Shown here one piece after another: positions 21,275 through 30,208 of a DNA stretch of 64,000 nt; within the stretch, counting starts at the first letter, position 1, and each line of letters begins with the position of its first letter. This stretch comes from Paracoccaceae bacterium (GTDB lineage: Bacteria > Pseudomonadota > Alphaproteobacteria > Rhodobacterales > Rhodobacteraceae). The stretch lies in the NCBI GenBank assembly GCA_027486345.1, contig JAIXPH010000050.1, positions 122,423-186,422 of the forward strand. The letters run 5' to 3'. The notes beneath the pieces were generated by a model. The model saw nothing but the letters and a program-made list of their open reading frames with translations. It was not told where the DNA came from and did not search any database. Both the position numbers and the translations under genes were made by a program.

Positions 21275-21330
21275 TGTCTAGAGCTACATTGGAGAGAGGT
21301 GTCGGGACAGTCATGAGGAGTGTTTTCTAA
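21274..21330 (+). CDS. 18-aa leader peptide or small protein upstream of arfB
   Basis: GTG start, 18 codons, TAA stop; the product reads MSRATLERGVGTVMRSVF. Evidence for translation is the extreme Shine-Dalgarno match with 7-nt spacing from GGAGG. A TTGACA (21210-21215) with an ACACA/TGTGT palindrome (21217-21231) lies upstream, although I see no clean -10 box. A strong terminator follows at 21400, then arfB. It could be a leader ORF controlling arfB, a stand-alone small protein, or part of a regulatory RNA. Not recognised as a named family. Confidence 0.55.
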   Translation: MSRATLERGVGTVMRSVF

Positions 21331-21399
21331 GGGCAGCCCCTTGGACGACGACTGAATGATTGGGCTTGAAACCTAACTGGCCCATCTCCTTGGATCTCG

Positions 21400-21437
21400 G
21401 AAAGGGTCGCCACTCTGGGGCGACCCTTTCTCTGTTT
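21400..21437 (+). terminator. Intrinsic terminator between leader ORF and arfB
   Basis: Perfect 12-bp stem GAAAGGGTCGCC/GGCGACCCTTTC (21400-21411 with 21419-21430), 7-nt loop ACTCTGG, followed by TCTGTTTTT. It ends 34 nt before the arfB start, so it either ends a separate small transcript or acts as an attenuator of arfB. Confidence 0.9.
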
Positions 21438-21470
21438 TTGGCGGGTCGATGTGCCCTGTTGGAGTGGGAT

Positions 21471-21893
21471 ATGCTGCGGGTCACCGACACGCTTTTCATC
21501 GCGGATTGGGAGATCACCGAGACGTTCAACCGCGCCTCCGGTCCTGGCGGGCAGAACGTCAACAAGGTCTCGACCGCCGTCGATCTGCGGTTCGAGGCAG
21601 AGCGGTCCCCGCATCTGCCCGCGCCGGTGAAGGCGCGGTTGAAACGGCTGGCCGGGCGGAAATGGACGCTGGACGGGGCTATCGTGATTCAGGTCGATGA
21701 GACGCGCTCACAGGCCCGCAACCGGGAAATCGCACGCGAGCGGCTGGTCGAGATGATCGGTCAGGCGCTGGTCGCGCCCAAGCGTCGCGTGGCGACCAAG
21801 CCGACATGGGGCAGCACCCAGCGGCGGCTGGCGGCCAAGTCGGTGCGGGGAGAAGTGAAGGCGATGCGGGGGAAGGTCGAGGGGGAGGAGTAA
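21471..21893 (+). CDS. arfB: Alternative ribosome-rescue factor ArfB (peptidyl-tRNA hydrolase, ICT1-like)
   Basis: Releases peptides from ribosomes stalled without a stop codon, backing up tmRNA. 140 aa: the RF-like domain carries the catalytic GGQ (residues 26-28, in ASGPGGQNVNKVSTAVDLRF), and the basic C-terminal tail (KRRVATKPTWGSTQRRLAAKS) would enter the mRNA channel. The ATG at 21471 has GGAG 6 nt upstream; the longer open frame reads through the terminator hairpin and is discarded. Its position downstream of a leader ORF with a terminator suggests regulated expression. Confidence 0.93.
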   Translation: MLRVTDTLFIADWEITETFNRASGPGGQNVNKVSTAVDLRFEAERSPHLPAPVKARLKRLAGRKWTLDGAIVIQVDETRSQARNREIARERLVEMIGQALVAPKRRVATKPTWGSTQRRLAAKSVRGEVKAMRGKVEGEE

Positions 21894-21896
21894 CCT

Positions 21897-22138
21897 CACA
21901 GTCGCGCGGGGCAAGTGACCCGCGCGCATCGCACCACTGGCCCCATGCACGCCCGTGCGCCCCGTGCACGGGCCGTGCCCGCCCTGCGGGGGGCGGGCGC
22001 GCAAAGGGCGCACCCGCCGGGCGGTCACGACCCGTGCCTGATACCTTAGAGATGCTGTTGGCCCCTTGCGGCTTCGTTGCCTCAGCCGCAATCGGACCGC
22101 GAGAAACGTCCACAGGACGTTTCCCAGTCGGTCCTCTG
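21897..22138 (+). repeat. Structured ~240-bp intergenic repeat, copy A
   Basis: Fills the gap between the arfB and pncB stops. Nearly colinear with the reverse complement of 43261-43503. Contains a 5' hairpin CGCGCGGG/CCCGCGCG around GCAAGTGA, a GC-rich centre with CCCGTGCACGGG, and a 3' hairpin closed by GGACCG/CGGTCC with the apical loop CACAG on stem GAAACGTC/GACGTTTC. No ORF, transposase or clear terminal inverted repeats. Confidence 0.85.
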
Positions 22139-22142
22139 CCCC

Positions 22143-23432
22143 CTACACCTCAACCTTCAACGCAGCCTGTTCGCCCACGCCAAAGACGCGCTTGTAGCGT
22201 TCCACCTCGGCGGCCGGACCCATCGCCTTGTTGGGGTTGTCCGACAGTTTCACCGTGGGGCGGCCATTCGCGGAGACGGCTTTGCAAACCAGCGAGAAGG
22301 GTGCCAGCCCATCCCCGGCAAGACCCCGGAAGTCATTGGTCAGCATGGTGCCCCAGCCGAAGGACACCTTCACGCGGCCATGGAACTGCCGGTGCAATTC
22401 CTCGATCTTTTCCACGTCCAACCCGTCGGAAAAGATCACCAGCTTGGTCGTCGGGTCTTCACCCTTTTCCCTCCACCAGCGGATCGCGGTTTCCGCCCCT
22501 GTGGCCGGATCGCCCGAATCAATGCGGATGCCGGTCCAGGTGGACAGCCAATCCGGCGCGTGGCGCAAGAAACCCTCGGTGCCGTAGGTGTCGGGCAGGA
22601 TGATCCGCAGATTTCCGTCATGCTCTTCATGCCAGTCGGCCAGCACCTGATAGGGGGCTTGGGCAAGTTCGGCATCGCTGTTGGTCAGCGCGGAATAGAC
22701 CATCGGCAGTTCATGGGCATTGGTGCCGATCGCCTCGATGTCGCGCTTCATCGCGATGCGGCAGTTCGAGGTGCCGATGAACTTTGACCCCAGCCCTTCC
22801 TGCATCGCCTGCACGCACCAATCCTGCCAGAGGAAGGAATGACGGCGGCGGGTGCCGAAGTCGGCGATTTTCAGCGTCTCGATCCCGCGCAGACGCTCGA
22901 TCTTTTCCCACAGCTTGGTCATGGCGCGGGCATAGAGGATTTGCAGTTCAAACTTCCCCATGCCCTTCAGCACGGCACGCGAGCGCAGCTCCATCAGCAC
23001 GGCCAGCGCCGGGATTTCCCACAGCATGACCTCGGGCCAACTGCCCTCAAACGTCAGCTCGTACTGACCGTCGTGCTTTTCAAGGTGATAGGCTGGCAGG
23101 CGCAGGCCCTCGAACCACTCCATGAAGTCGGGGCGGAACATCTGGCGCTTGCCGTAAAAGGTGTTCCCGCGCAGCCAGGTCGACTCCCCGCGCGACAGCG
23201 ACAGCGAGCGGACATGATCCAGCTGTTCGCGCAACTCGCCTTCGTCGATCAACTCGGCCAGCCGGATGGATTTGGTGCGGTTGATCAGGCTGAAGGTGAC
23301 GGTCGTCTCCGGCTTGTTGCGGAAAATCGACTGGCACATCAGCAGTTTGTAAAAGTCGGTGTCGATGAGGGACCGAACGATCGGGTCGATCTTCCAGTTG
23401 TGGTTATGGACCCGTGTGGCGATATCGACCAT
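22143..23432 (-). CDS. pncB: Nicotinate phosphoribosyltransferase
   Basis: Converts nicotinate and PRPP to nicotinate mononucleotide in NAD salvage. 429 aa, with [14 protein letters not shown] at the N-terminus, the conserved block [14 protein letters not shown] carrying the autophosphorylated-histidine region, and [30 protein letters not shown] lies 4 nt before the ATG. The ATG overlaps the pncA stop by one base (TGATG), so the two are translationally coupled and act in consecutive steps. It ends 4 nt from repeat copy A. Confidence 0.95.
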   Translation of the reverse strand: MVDIATRVHNHNWKIDPIVRSLIDTDFYKLLMCQSIFRNKPETTVTFSLINRTKSIRLAELIDEGELREQLDHVRSLSLSRGESTWLRGNTFYGKRQMFRPDFMEWFEGLRLPAYHLEKHDGQYELTFEGSWPEVMLWEIPALAVLMELRSRAVLKGMGKFELQILYARAMTKLWEKIERLRGIETLKIADFGTRRRHSFLWQDWCVQAMQEGLGSKFIGTSNCRIAMKRDIEAIGTNAHELPMVYSALTNSDAELAQAPYQVLADWHEEHDGNLRIILPDTYGTEGFLRHAPDWLSTWTGIRIDSGDPATGAETAIRWWREKGEDPTTKLVIFSDGLDVEKIEELHRQFHGRVKVSFGWGTMLTNDFRGLAGDGLAPFSLVCKAVSANGRPTVKLSDNPNKAMGPAAEVERYKRVFGVGEQAALKVEV

Positions 23433-24040
23433 CAATCCTCCAGCGCGACACCGGCCGCGCGCATCTGTTCCGTCATGGCGGCCAAAGACCCGTTCAGGTC
23501 AATCGCCCGGCAGGCGCCCAGCAGCACCCGCACCGAATAGCCCAAACGCACCGCATCCAGCGCCGAATAGGCCACGCAGTAATCTGTGGCCAGACCGACC
23601 AGCGTGACGCCTGTGATCCCGCGTGCTTTCAAATAGCCGTCCAGACCCGTGGTGGTGCGGCGGTCATTCTCGAAAAACGCCGAATAGCTGTCGATCTGCG
23701 GGCGAAAGCCCTTGCGGATCACCAGATGGGCCGGATCGGTGGCAAGGCCGGGGTGGAAATCCGCGCCCTCGGTCGCTTGCACGCAATGGGTGGGCCACAG
23801 CACCTGTGGGCCATAGGGCATTTCGGTCAGGCTGAACGGGGCCGCGCCGGGGTGGTTCGCGGCAAAGCTGGCATGGTGGTGCGGATGCCAGTCCTGCGTC
23901 AGCACCACCGTGGAAAATTCGTCCATCAGGGCATTCACGCGCGGGATGATCGTATCGCCATCGGCCACGGCCAAAGCACCGCCGGGGCAGAAATCATTCT
24001 GGATGTCGATCACGATGAGGGCGTCGGTATCAGGGCGCAT
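23432..24040 (-). CDS. pncA: Nicotinamidase
   Basis: Deamidates nicotinamide to nicotinate, the substrate of the next gene. 202 aa with the catalytic triad visible: D12 in [12 protein letters not shown], a lysine in IRKGF and the cysteine in [13 protein letters not shown]. Metal-binding residues are in [13 protein letters not shown]. The ATG at 24040 has AGAGG 7 nt upstream. The frame is open far upstream but overlaps trhO on the other strand, so that part is not coding. Confidence 0.95.
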   Translation of the reverse strand: MRPDTDALIVIDIQNDFCPGGALAVADGDTIIPRVNALMDEFSTVVLTQDWHPHHHASFAANHPGAAPFSLTEMPYGPQVLWPTHCVQATEGADFHPGLATDPAHLVIRKGFRPQIDSYSAFFENDRRTTTGLDGYLKARGITGVTLVGLATDYCVAYSALDAVRLGYSVRVLLGACRAIDLNGSLAAMTEQMRAAGVALED

Positions 24041-24175
24041 CGCGGAACCTCTGTCACGCTTCGGTGATCCTGCGTAGGAAACCCCGCCGCAGGCGTCAAT
24101 GGGAGGTGGCGGGGCGCTGACTGAAAACTGCCACTTGCGCTTGAAATCGGCGCGGATTGGGGGCAATCCGGCATC

Positions 24176-25081
24176 ATGCTGACTGTCGCCGCCCTCTATC
24201 ACTTCGCCCGCTTCTCCGAACCAGCCGCGCTTCGCGGGCCGCTTTTGGACCTGTGCCTTGCGCATGGGGTCAAGGGATCGCTCCTGCTGGCTGGCGAAGG
24301 CATCAACGGCACCATCGCCGGCACGCGTGCCGCGATTGACGCCGTGATCGCCCATATCCGCGCCTTGCCGGGATGCGCCGGGCTGGAGTGGAAGGAAAGC
24401 CCGGCACCCGAGATGCCCTTTGGCCGCATGAAGGTGAAGCTGAAGCGCGAGATCGTGACGATGGGCCAACCCGACGTCGATCCGCGCGCGCAGGTGGGCC
24501 ATTACGTCCCGCCCGCCGAGTGGAATGCGCTGATCTCTGCCCCCGATGTGGCGGTGATTGATACCCGCAATGACTATGAGGTGGCCATCGGCACCTTTGA
24601 CGGCGCGGTGGACCCCGGCACCAAATCCTTCAGCGAGTTTCCGGCATGGTGGGAGGCGAACAAGGACCGCTTCCACAACAAACGCATCGCCATGTTCTGC
24701 ACCGGCGGCATCCGCTGTGAGAAATCGACGAACTGGCTTTTGCAGCAGGGGGTGGAGGACGTCTATCACCTGAAGGGCGGCATCCTGAAATACCTTGAGG
24801 ATGTGCCCGAGGCGGAAAGCCTGTGGCAGGGCGAATGCTTCGTCTTTGACGACCGGGTGTCGCTGGGCCACGGTCTGCGTCCGGGGCAGATGTCCACCTG
24901 CGGTGCCTGCCGCCGCCCGCTGACGCCCGAGGATCGCAGCCGACCGGAGTTTGAAGAGGGCGTGTGCTGTCACCTCTGCGCGGCAGAGTATGACGCCTCA
25001 GACCGCGCGCGCTTCCGCGAGCGGCAAAAGCAGATGACGCTTGCCGCCGCGCGGGGTGAGCGGCACATGGGCGCAGAGTGA
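24176..25081 (+). CDS. trhO: tRNA uridine(34) hydroxylase TrhO (rhodanese-like)
   Basis: Oxygen-dependent 5-hydroxyuridine formation at tRNA wobble position 34. 301 aa: N-terminal acylphosphatase-like/UPF0176 domain ([15 protein letters not shown]), rhodanese domain with catalytic cysteine in [13 protein letters not shown], and a C-terminal part with paired CxxC motifs (CGACRRP and CCHLC) that look metal-binding. Divergent from pncA, convergent with the ABC ATPase gene. Confidence 0.93.
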   Translation: MLTVAALYHFARFSEPAALRGPLLDLCLAHGVKGSLLLAGEGINGTIAGTRAAIDAVIAHIRALPGCAGLEWKESPAPEMPFGRMKVKLKREIVTMGQPDVDPRAQVGHYVPPAEWNALISAPDVAVIDTRNDYEVAIGTFDGAVDPGTKSFSEFPAWWEANKDRFHNKRIAMFCTGGIRCEKSTNWLLQQGVEDVYHLKGGILKYLEDVPEAESLWQGECFVFDDRVSLGHGLRPGQMSTCGACRRPLTPEDRSRPEFEEGVCCHLCAAEYDASDRARFRERQKQMTLAAARGERHMGAE

Positions 25082-25090
25082 TGCACGCCA

Positions 25091-25164
25091 CCGAAGCCTG
25101 ACGCAGGCTTCGGCCACGCGCAATTTTCTTCGAAGAAAATTGCAAATTCCTTCGAAGGAATTTG
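25091..25164. repeat. Three adjacent palindromes between convergent genes
   Basis: In order: CCGAAGCCTG/CAGGCTTCGG with a 3-nt loop (25091-25113), a perfect 24-bp palindrome centred on TTCGAA with AT-rich arms (25120-25143), and a perfect 22-bp palindrome also centred on TTCGAA (25143-25164). Likely a bidirectional terminator for trhO and the ATPase gene. The two TTCGAA palindromes are not copies of each other outside the core. Confidence 0.75.
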
Positions 25165-25175
25165 TCTCGCGCCGG

Positions 25176-26228
25176 TTACCGCAGGCGCAAACCTGCAGCG
25201 TCAAAAAACATCGCCGAGCCCGCCTCTGCCTCCAGCCCGACCGAAGACCCGAGCGGCGGGATGACATCCCCCTTAGCCTCGATCACCAGTTTTTCGCCGG
25301 TGGGGGCCAGCAGGTGGATATAGGTCACCCCCCCCAGCGCCTCTGTCACCTCGACGCGGTGGGTGTCGCCGGAGGTGATGCGCAGATGCTGCGGGCGCAG
25401 GCCGATGGTGATCGCGGTGCCTGTGGCGGGCAGCTTCGCCCCGGTGGAAACGCTGGCGGCAAGGCCCGGCACGGCGGCGGATGCGCCCTCTGACCTGGCG
25501 TTCAGGAAGTTCATTGCCGGACTGCCGATGAAGCCCGCGACAAAGCGGTTGTCGGGGTCGTGATAGAGGTCCAGCGGCTTGCCCACCTGTTCCACCCGGC
25601 CTTTGCGCAGCACCACGATCTTGTCGGCCAGCGTCATCGCCTCGACCTGATCATGGGTCACATAAATCATCGTGGCGCCGATCTCGCGGTGCAGACGGGC
25701 GATTTCCACCCGCATTTCCACGCGGAGTTCGGCGTCAAGGTTCGACAGCGGTTCGTCGAACAGGAACACCTCAGGGCCCCGCACGATGGCCCGGCCAATG
25801 GCGACGCGCTGGCGCTGGCCACCGGACAGGGCCTTGGGTTTGCGGGCGAGCAACTCCTCCAGCTTCAGGATGCGCGCGGCCTCGGCGACCTTCTTGTCCA
25901 CATCGGCCTTGGGATGGCCGGTCATCTTCAGCCCGAAGCCCATGTTTTCGGCCACGGTCATATGCGGATAAAGCGCATAGGTCTGGAACACCATCGCCAC
26001 GCCGCGTTCGGACGGGTCGGCCTGTGTCACATCCCGTGCGCCGATGCGGATCTGGCCGGACGAGGTTTCCTCCAGCCCCGCCACCATCCTGAGCAGGGTG
26101 GATTTGCCGCAACCCGAGGGGCCGACGAACACGCAAAATTCGCCGTCTTCGATTTGCAGGTCCACACCGTGGATGACCTGAGCATCCCCGAAGCGCTTGA
26201 CCACGTTCTGCAATTGAACGCCCGACAT
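25176..26228 (-). CDS. Sugar ABC transporter ATP-binding protein (UgpC/MalK type)
   Basis: 350 aa. Walker [10 protein letters not shown] (36-44), signature [14 protein letters not shown], Walker [14 protein letters not shown]-loop MIYVTHDQ, and a C-terminal TOBE-like regulatory part. Presumed energiser of the two permeases encoded from 28441. It is separated from them by iclR and reads in the opposite direction; the iclR-to-ATPase gap is 13 nt. The ATG at 26228 has GGAGG 7 nt upstream; the longer frame overlaps iclR and is not used. Such ATPases often serve several transporters. Confidence 0.9.
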   Translation of the reverse strand: MSGVQLQNVVKRFGDAQVIHGVDLQIEDGEFCVFVGPSGCGKSTLLRMVAGLEETSSGQIRIGARDVTQADPSERGVAMVFQTYALYPHMTVAENMGFGLKMTGHPKADVDKKVAEAARILKLEELLARKPKALSGGQRQRVAIGRAIVRGPEVFLFDEPLSNLDAELRVEMRVEIARLHREIGATMIYVTHDQVEAMTLADKIVVLRKGRVEQVGKPLDLYHDPDNRFVAGFIGSPAMNFLNARSEGASAAVPGLAASVSTGAKLPATGTAITIGLRPQHLRITSGDTHRVEVTEALGGVTYIHLLAPTGEKLVIEAKGDVIPPLGSSVGLEAEAGSAMFFDAAGLRLR

Positions 26229-26241
26229 GTGAAATCCTCCC

Positions 26242-27024
26242 TTAACCCTGTTCGGGAAAGCGCCAGCTTTCCGCCTCTGCCGCGATCCGCGCGGCGGTTT
26301 CCTTGATGCGTCCCGACCGCGCCTCGAGCGCGGCAAGGGACGAACGACTTGTCGTGGACGTGACCGACAGCGCCCCGATGACCCGGCCCGTGCTGGTCAG
26401 GATCGGGGCGGCGCAGCAGATGATTCCCGGCTCATGCTCTTCGGCGTCGAAGGCGTGGCCCCGGCGGCGAATCACCGCCAGTTCGGCCCGCAGCTTTTCG
26501 GGCGTGTCGAGCGTGCGCAGCGTGTAGGGGTGGAAACTCTGCCGGGTGATGGCCTGATCCACCGCCGCATCCGGCAGGAAGGCCAGCATCGCCTTGCCCA
26601 CCCCGGTGCAATAGGCGGGGCCGACTTTTCCGGCTTGGGCGAACATCTCAACGGGCTTCGTGGCGTTGCGCTTGTCGACGTAGAGCACCTGACCGCCGTC
26701 CATCTGGGCAAGGTGGATCGTCTCGCCGGTTTCGGCTGACAATTCATCAAGATAGGGCCGCGCGATGGGGGCAAGCGAGGATGTCTTCCACGCCGCATGG
26801 GCCAGCCGCACCAGCCGCACGCCAAGGCTGTAGGTCTGGCGATCCGCGTCATAGGCGACCATGCCCTGATGGGTCAGGGTTTGCAGCAAACGGTAGAGGG
26901 TTGCCTTGGGATAGCCGCCCTGTTCCAGAAGTTCGGTAAAGCGCACGGGATGGCCCGCCGCTGCCACGCGGTCCAGTACATCGAGTGCCTTTCCCACCGT
27001 CCCATCCCCCTGTTCCGCTGTCAT
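26242..27024 (-). CDS. IclR family transcriptional regulator of the galactoside cluster
   Basis: 260 aa: N-terminal winged helix ([23 protein letters not shown], with [12 protein letters not shown] as recognition helix) and a C-terminal effector-binding domain (about 80-250, [32 protein letters not shown]). Divergent from the sugar-binding-protein gene and directly upstream of the ATPase gene, so it most likely controls both directions in response to a galactoside or galactonate-type metabolite. The effector is inferred from the neighbours. Confidence 0.9.
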   Translation of the reverse strand: MTAEQGDGTVGKALDVLDRVAAAGHPVRFTELLEQGGYPKATLYRLLQTLTHQGMVAYDADRQTYSLGVRLVRLAHAAWKTSSLAPIARPYLDELSAETGETIHLAQMDGGQVLYVDKRNATKPVEMFAQAGKVGPAYCTGVGKAMLAFLPDAAVDQAITRQSFHPYTLRTLDTPEKLRAELAVIRRRGHAFDAEEHEPGIICCAAPILTSTGRVIGALSVTSTTSRSSLAALEARSGRIKETAARIAAEAESWRFPEQG

Positions 27025-27046
27025 CGCATGTTCCCCTGCGTTCCTG

Positions 27047-27075
27047 TTGACAGACTAATGGATAGCCGACATAGT
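27047..27075 (+). promoter_or_regulatory. Sigma70-type promoter of the galactoside operon
   Basis: TTGACA (27047-27052), a 17-nt spacer, then CATAGT (27070-27075): a perfect -35 and a 4/6 -10. Transcription would begin near 27082, about 45 nt before the binding-protein start. The -35 lies about 23 nt upstream of the iclR start codon, so regulator and operon control overlap. Confidence 0.6.
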
Positions 27076-27094
27076 TTTCAATATTCAAGACTAA

Positions 27095-27111
27095 GTTTCA
27101 CATAATGGAAC
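27095..27111. promoter_or_regulatory. Candidate IclR operator
   Basis: Imperfect palindrome GTTTCACATAATGGAAC with matching GTTnCA/TGnAAC ends. It sits just downstream of the predicted transcription start, where binding would block the operon. Similar GTTTCA/TGAAAC-type half-sites are known for IclR-family proteins; assignment here is by position and symmetry only. Confidence 0.4.
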
Positions 27112-27127
27112 CAAACGGGAGGAAACC

Positions 27128-28381
27128 ATGGTCCATACACTGAAGGGCGCTCTTGCGCTCGGGACGGCATTGTTGCTGGCCACATCTGCGATGGCGCAAG
27201 ACAAGCGCGTCGTGACGTGGAACGCTGACTATGACCCGATCCCGCTGGCGGCAGCCGAGGCGCTGATCGCCGACTTCGAAGCGGCGAACCCGGAAATCGA
27301 TATCGTTCTGACCAACTTCGACCACGAAGCCTACAAGAACGCGATCCGCAACTTCCTGACCGCCGATGCGCCGGATCTGGCCAACTGGTATGCCGCCAAC
27401 CGGATGCGTCCGTTTGTCGAAGCAGGCCTCTTTGCCGATATCTCGGACGTCTGGGCGAACAATGGCCTGACCGAGTCGCTGGCATCGTCGGTGCTGTCGT
27501 CCACCATCGACGGCAAGCAATATGCGATCCCCTATACCTACTATCAGTGGGGCATCTATTATAACCGCGACGCCTACAAAGCCGCAGGCGTGGACGTTCC
27601 CGGCCCGGAAGGCGTGTCGTGGGATCAGTTCCTGGCCAATTGCGAAAAGTTCAAGGCCGCGGGCATCGACTGCGTGACCACGGGCTCCAGCGCGCTGTGG
27701 CCGGTTGCGGGCATCTTCGACTACATCTCGATGCGCACCAACGGCTATCAGTTCCACAGCGATCTGGCGGCGGGCAAGATCTCGTGGACCTCGCCGGAAG
27801 TGGCGGCCGTGTTCGACAACTTCGGAAAGCTGCAGCCCTTCGTCACCGAAAACCATGCGGCCATCGACTGGCAGGATGCGGCAGCGCTGCTGGTGCAGGG
27901 CAAGGCGGCCAACTACGTGATGGGCAACTTCGCCGTCGGCGTCTTCAAGGAAGGCGGGATGACGAATGACAACCTCGGCTTCATGGTGTTCCCGGAAATC
28001 ACCCCCGGCATCGCCCGCGCCGAAGAAGCGCCGACCGACACCATCCACCTGACCTCGGGCGCGAAGAACCCGGAAGATGCGAAGACGTTCCTTGCCTACA
28101 TGGCCTCGGCTGAAGCGCAGACCAAGTGGAACGGGGCCGTGGGCCAGTTGCCGACCAACAAGAACGCGTCGGTGGATGCCAACGATCCGTTCCTGACCGC
28201 TGGCTTCAACGCGCTGTCCACCGCGACGGGCGGCATCGCCCAGTTCTGGGACCGCGACGCGGATGCCGAATATGCCAAGGCCGGCATGGAAGGCTTCCAG
28301 CAGTTCCTGGTGCAGCCTGACCAGCGTCAGGCGATCCTTGACCGTCTGGAGCAGACCCGCCTGCGCATCTATCCGCAGTGA
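27128..28381 (+). CDS. Sugar ABC transporter substrate-binding protein
   Basis: 417 aa, periplasmic. Signal peptide MVHTLKGALALGTALLLATSAMA, then the family 1 solute-binding fold: VVTWNADYD, PDLANWYAANRMRPFVEAG, GKQYAIPYTYYQWGIYYN and LTSGAKNPEDAKTFLAYMAS. GGGAGGAAACC precedes the ATG. First gene of the operon, followed by a stable stem-loop that would leave more binding protein than permease. A galactoside ligand is inferred from the GH36 and GH42 genes downstream. Confidence 0.9.
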   Translation: MVHTLKGALALGTALLLATSAMAQDKRVVTWNADYDPIPLAAAEALIADFEAANPEIDIVLTNFDHEAYKNAIRNFLTADAPDLANWYAANRMRPFVEAGLFADISDVWANNGLTESLASSVLSSTIDGKQYAIPYTYYQWGIYYNRDAYKAAGVDVPGPEGVSWDQFLANCEKFKAAGIDCVTTGSSALWPVAGIFDYISMRTNGYQFHSDLAAGKISWTSPEVAAVFDNFGKLQPFVTENHAAIDWQDAAALLVQGKAANYVMGNFAVGVFKEGGMTNDNLGFMVFPEITPGIARAEEAPTDTIHLTSGAKNPEDAKTFLAYMASAEAQTKWNGAVGQLPTNKNASVDANDPFLTAGFNALSTATGGIAQFWDRDADAEYAKAGMEGFQQFLVQPDQRQAILDRLEQTRLRIYPQ

Positions 28382-28392
28382 TCTGACACAAA

Positions 28393-28425
28393 GGGCGTCC
28401 CCGTCACAGGGGACGCCCGTTTTCT
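28393..28425 (+). terminator. Intercistronic stem-loop after the binding-protein gene
   Basis: Perfect 10-bp stem GGGCGTCCCC/GGGGACGCCC (28393-28402 with 28409-28418), loop GTCACA, then GTTTTCTG. It lies between the binding protein and the first permease of the same operon, where such structures give partial termination or mRNA protection. Confidence 0.8.
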
Positions 28426-28440
28426 GTTCCGGAGGACGAC

Positions 28441-29361
28441 ATGGCACAGACAACCCAACCCGTCGGGCGCCGCTTGACCCAGCGGACCCTTGCGCCGTGG
28501 CTGTTTCTGGCGCCGGGGATGTTCATGTTCACGGTCTATGTGCTGTGGCCCATCGTCCAGAGCGTGACGCTGTCGTTTTATGACTGGAACGGGCTCTACA
28601 ACGGCCAGGGCCAGTTCACCGGCACCTTCGTCGGCATGGGCAATTATGCCGAGTTGATGAGTGATCCTGCCTTTGAGACCAGCCTCTGGAACAACCTGAA
28701 ATGGCTGGTCCTTTATATGCTGGCTCTGCCCATCGGGCTGTTCATCGCGATCTTTCTGAACCAGACCGTGACGGGCATCCGGGTTTACAAGTCGCTGTTC
28801 TTTTTTCCCTTTGTCATCAGTCAGGTCGTCGTCGGCCTGATCTTCGCGTGGTTTTACGCGCCCAATTTCGGGCTGTTCTACCTGCTGACCGAGTCGGTGT
28901 TCGGCAAGGGAACCGCCATCCTTGCCGATCCCGACCTTGTCACCTATGGCATCATCGTCGCCGGGCTTTGGCCGCAGATTGCCTATGTGATGATCCTCTA
29001 TCTGACCGGGCTGAACAACGTCGCCCCCGACCAGATCGAGGCGGCGCGTCTGGACGGGGCCAAGGGGTGGCGCATGCTGTGGTATGTGGTGCTGCCGCAA
29101 CTGCGCCCGGCCACCTTCATCGCGGTGATTGTGACGGTGATCGGGGCGCTGCGGTCCTTTGACCTTGTGTCGATCATGACCAATGGCGGGCCGTTCGGAT
29201 CGTCTCGGGTGCTGTCTTACTACATGTTCGAGATGGCCTTGGGCGAATACGGCTTCCGCATGGGCTATGGCGCGGCGATTGCCGTGGTGCTGTTTGCCAT
29301 CATGATGATCTTCATTTCGGGCTTCATCTGGAAGATGTGGCGCGACGAGAAGGAGCGCTGA
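28441..29361 (+). CDS. Sugar ABC transporter permease (MalF/UgpA type)
   Basis: 306 aa with six predicted membrane segments, the first at about residues 20-45. The EAA loop that contacts the ATPase reads EAARLDGAKGWRMLWYVVLP. GGAGG precedes the ATG by 5 nt. Partner of the next gene; together they form the channel for the sugar delivered by the binding protein at 27128. Confidence 0.92.
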   Translation: MAQTTQPVGRRLTQRTLAPWLFLAPGMFMFTVYVLWPIVQSVTLSFYDWNGLYNGQGQFTGTFVGMGNYAELMSDPAFETSLWNNLKWLVLYMLALPIGLFIAIFLNQTVTGIRVYKSLFFFPFVISQVVVGLIFAWFYAPNFGLFYLLTESVFGKGTAILADPDLVTYGIIVAGLWPQIAYVMILYLTGLNNVAPDQIEAARLDGAKGWRMLWYVVLPQLRPATFIAVIVTVIGALRSFDLVSIMTNGGPFGSSRVLSYYMFEMALGEYGFRMGYGAAIAVVLFAIMMIFISGFIWKMWRDEKER

Positions 29362-29362
29362 G

Positions 29363-30208
29363 ATGTTTCCGCGTCCGATCCAGAAATCTTCCACGCCCGC
29401 CCAGTGGCTTTACGCCGTGGCGCTGCCTGTGGCGCTGATCCTGTGGCTGTTCCCGCTGCTTGGGGTGGCTTTGACCTCGCTGCGGCCAGCGTCCGACCTT
29501 GCGCAGGGCAATTACTTCGGCATGCCTTCCGGCATCGCCTGGGAAAATTACCTGTATATCTTCACCCAGACGCCCATCGGCCAGTACATGGTCAACTCGC
29601 TGTGGGTGACGATCCCCACGGTGATTGGTGCGGTCAGCCTGTCGCTGATGACGGGCTTTGCGCTGGCGGTCTATGGGTTCCGGGCGAACATCCTTGTGTT
29701 TTTCATGTTCGTGGCCGGCAATTTCGTGCCCTTCCAGATCCTGATGGTCCCCGTGCGCGACATGACGCTGCAACTGGGCATGTATGACACGTGGTATGGC
29801 TTGGCGCTGTTCCACATCGCCTTCCAGACCGGGTTCTGCACCCTGTTCATGCGCAACTTCATCAAGGCCCTGCCCTATGAATTGATCGAGGCTGCCCGTG
29901 TCGAAGGCGTCGCCGAATGGCGCATCTTCTGGTTCATTGTCCTGCCCCTGATGCGCCCCGCCATCGCGGCGCTGAGCGTGCTGGTCTTCACCTTCATCTG
30001 GAACGATTTCTTCTGGGCCACGGTGCTGACCCAAGGCGTGGACAGCCAGCCGATCACGGCGGGCCTGTCCAGCCTGAACGGTCAGTGGATCGCGCAATGG
30101 CATCTGGTCTCGGCCGGGTCGATCTTGGCGGCGCTGCCCCCGGTGCTGATGTTCTTCCTGATGCAAAAGCATTTCATCGCGGGCCTGACGCTGGGGGCAG
30201 TGAAGTGA
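29363..30208 (+). CDS. Sugar ABC transporter permease (MalG/UgpE type)
   Basis: 281 aa, six predicted membrane segments, with the EAA loop EAARVEGVAEWRIFWFIVLP. It starts 1 nt after the previous stop, with AAGGAG inside the end of that gene. Its own stop overlaps the alpha-galactosidase start (GTGA at 30205-30208), tying uptake and hydrolysis together in translation. Confidence 0.92.
   Translation: MFPRPIQKSSTPAQWLYAVALPVALILWLFPLLGVALTSLRPASDLAQGNYFGMPSGIAWENYLYIFTQTPIGQYMVNSLWVTIPTVIGAVSLSLMTGFALAVYGFRANILVFFMFVAGNFVPFQILMVPVRDMTLQLGMYDTWYGLALFHIAFQTGFCTLFMRNFIKALPYELIEAARVEGVAEWRIFWFIVLPLMRPAIAALSVLVFTFIWNDFFWATVLTQGVDSQPITAGLSSLNGQWIAQWHLVSAGSILAALPPVLMFFLMQKHFIAGLTLGAVK

Noticed and set aside
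21897..22138. Repeat A as an insertion sequence or MITE
   Set aside because: No terminal inverted repeats, target-site duplication or transposase fragment were visible; only a structured core shared with copy B.
24041..24973. Long N-terminal extension of the pncA frame
   Set aside because: It is antisense to trhO, whose protein is clearly conserved; the nicotinamidase start at 24040 has a ribosome-binding site.
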